Shown here piece by piece: positions 6,911 to 7,445 of a stretch of 7,445 bases of DNA. The notes under the pieces were generated by a model that saw only the letters and a program-made list of their open reading frames with translations, searched no databases and was not told the DNA's origin. Every line of letters starts with the position of its first letter. Position 1 is the first letter of the stretch. Both the position numbers and the translations under genes were made by a program. The stretch comes from an uncultured Mucispirillum sp. (lineage in GTDB: Bacteria > Chrysiogenota > Deferribacteres > Deferribacterales > Mucispirillaceae): NCBI GenBank assembly GCA_947177675.1, contig CAMWVK010000062.1, forward strand, positions 1 through 7,445, given 5' to 3'.

Positions 6911-7445
6911 CTATTTTATAACACCACAGGCAACTCTTGCACCGCCGCCACCTAATGCAGCAGGAACATCATGGTGATTATCACCGCCAATATGTATCAT
7001 TAGAGAATGATTTCTTACTTCCTTTAATGATTTAACTTTTGGTGCAAGAACAGGGTTAGATGTCATACCTTTACTGTCAAAATATAAAGCTGGTAAATCA
7101 CCTTTATGTCCGTTATTATCCCATGGAAAAGAATGTTTATTTGTTTTAGCAGGATCCCAGTGTCCGCCTGCTTTCATACCTAATGTCCCATTTTCATCAG
7201 GACCACAATCTGGGTTAACATGAATATGAAATCCATGGAGTCCTTCTCTAATATTGCCTTTAATAAATGGAGTAAAAACTAATCCATAAGGGGATTCTGT
7301 TATAACAATATCACCTATATATTGATTTTTTTTCTTGTCAAGCAGTTCCATTTTTACAACAATATTATTTTTTTCTTTTCTTGGGTCATAGATCCCATCT
7401 TTTGCATCAGCAGCAAATGCTGTCATTGAAAATGTAAATACCTGG
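6911..7445 (-). CDS. sodC: Exported Cu/Zn superoxide dismutase (5' end outside window)
   Basis: Periplasmic or envelope enzyme that dismutates superoxide to hydrogen peroxide and oxygen. In the window 177 residues are visible. The frame stays open to the right edge, so the true start is missing. The visible N-terminus QVFTFSMTAFAADA looks like the end of a signal peptide with cleavage after an AFA or FAA motif; the ATG at 7426 therefore probably lies inside the signal and is not the start. Counting from that internal Met as residue 1, all metal ligands are present: H67 and H69 (GFHIH), H89 (AGGHWDP, bridging), H98, H107 and D110 (GHKGDLP), and H145 (MIHIGGDNHHD). C74 and C167 are the expected disulfide pair, and R164 in GGGGARVACGVI is the active-site arginine. 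Length and spacing fit bacterial SodC. It converges on glpK and shares no operon with it; its promoter is not in the window. Confidence 0.95.
   Translation of the reverse strand, partial: QVFTFSMTAFAADAKDGIYDPRKEKNNIVVKMELLDKKKNQYIGDIVITESPYGLVFTPFIKGNIREGLHGFHIHVNPDCGPDENGTLGMKAGGHWDPAKTNKHSFPWDNNGHKGDLPALYFDSKGMTSNPVLAPKVKSLKEVRNHSLMIHIGGDNHHDVPAALGGGGARVACGVIK

Noticed and set aside
7424..7426. ATG at 7426 as the true start of sodC
   Set aside because: The frame continues upstream to the window edge with hydrophobic residues (QVFTFS) that complete a signal-peptide core; starting at this Met would leave too short a signal, and no ribosome binding site precedes it.

Overview
The window is AT-rich bacterial DNA carrying one tightly packed operon for anaerobic glycerol / glycerol-3-phosphate (G3P) use, followed by a convergent gene for an exported Cu/Zn superoxide dismutase that runs off the right edge. 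The organism is a low-GC bacterium. It has a three-subunit, quinone-linked anaerobic G3P dehydrogenase (GlpABC) and an exported SodC, which together suggest an anaerobic or microaerophilic, respiring bacterium with a cell envelope that retains secreted enzymes. A Mucispirillum-like member of Deferribacterota would fit, but this is a guess from composition and gene content. No rRNA, tRNA, phage, IS element or CRISPR is visible.

Layout: 1-111 is an AT-only-like leader with a possible promoter and the glpA ribosome binding site. 112-1716 is glpA (FAD / [2Fe-2S] subunit). 1706-2974 is glpB, overlapping glpA by 11 bases. 2989-4185 is glpC (4Fe-4S / CCG subunit). 4274-5257 encodes a polytopic membrane protein of unassigned function. 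5278-6771 is glpK (glycerol kinase). 6797-6835 is a strong intrinsic terminator closing the operon. 6911-7445 on the minus strand is sodC, with its 5' end outside the window. No gap between genes exceeds 140 bases.

How it works together: glycerol enters the cell, GlpK makes G3P with ATP, and GlpABC oxidises G3P to dihydroxyacetone phosphate and passes the electrons to the quinone pool. What is missing is an aquaporin-type glycerol facilitator (GlpF) or a G3P antiporter (GlpT). In the position where glpF is often found, directly before glpK, sits the unassigned membrane protein.

That membrane protein is the most interesting item here. It has no NPA boxes. Reading it by eye suggests two related halves, each with a GG-rich helix followed by the same Asn-His-x-x-Asn...Asp loop motif. 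It is a good candidate for a non-aquaporin glycerol or G3P permease. Smaller points: the glycerol kinase lacks the recognisable regulatory residues of both the E. coli (fructose-1,6-bisphosphate) and Gram-positive (phospho-His) types, and glpC contains an exact in-frame 12-bp tandem repeat.
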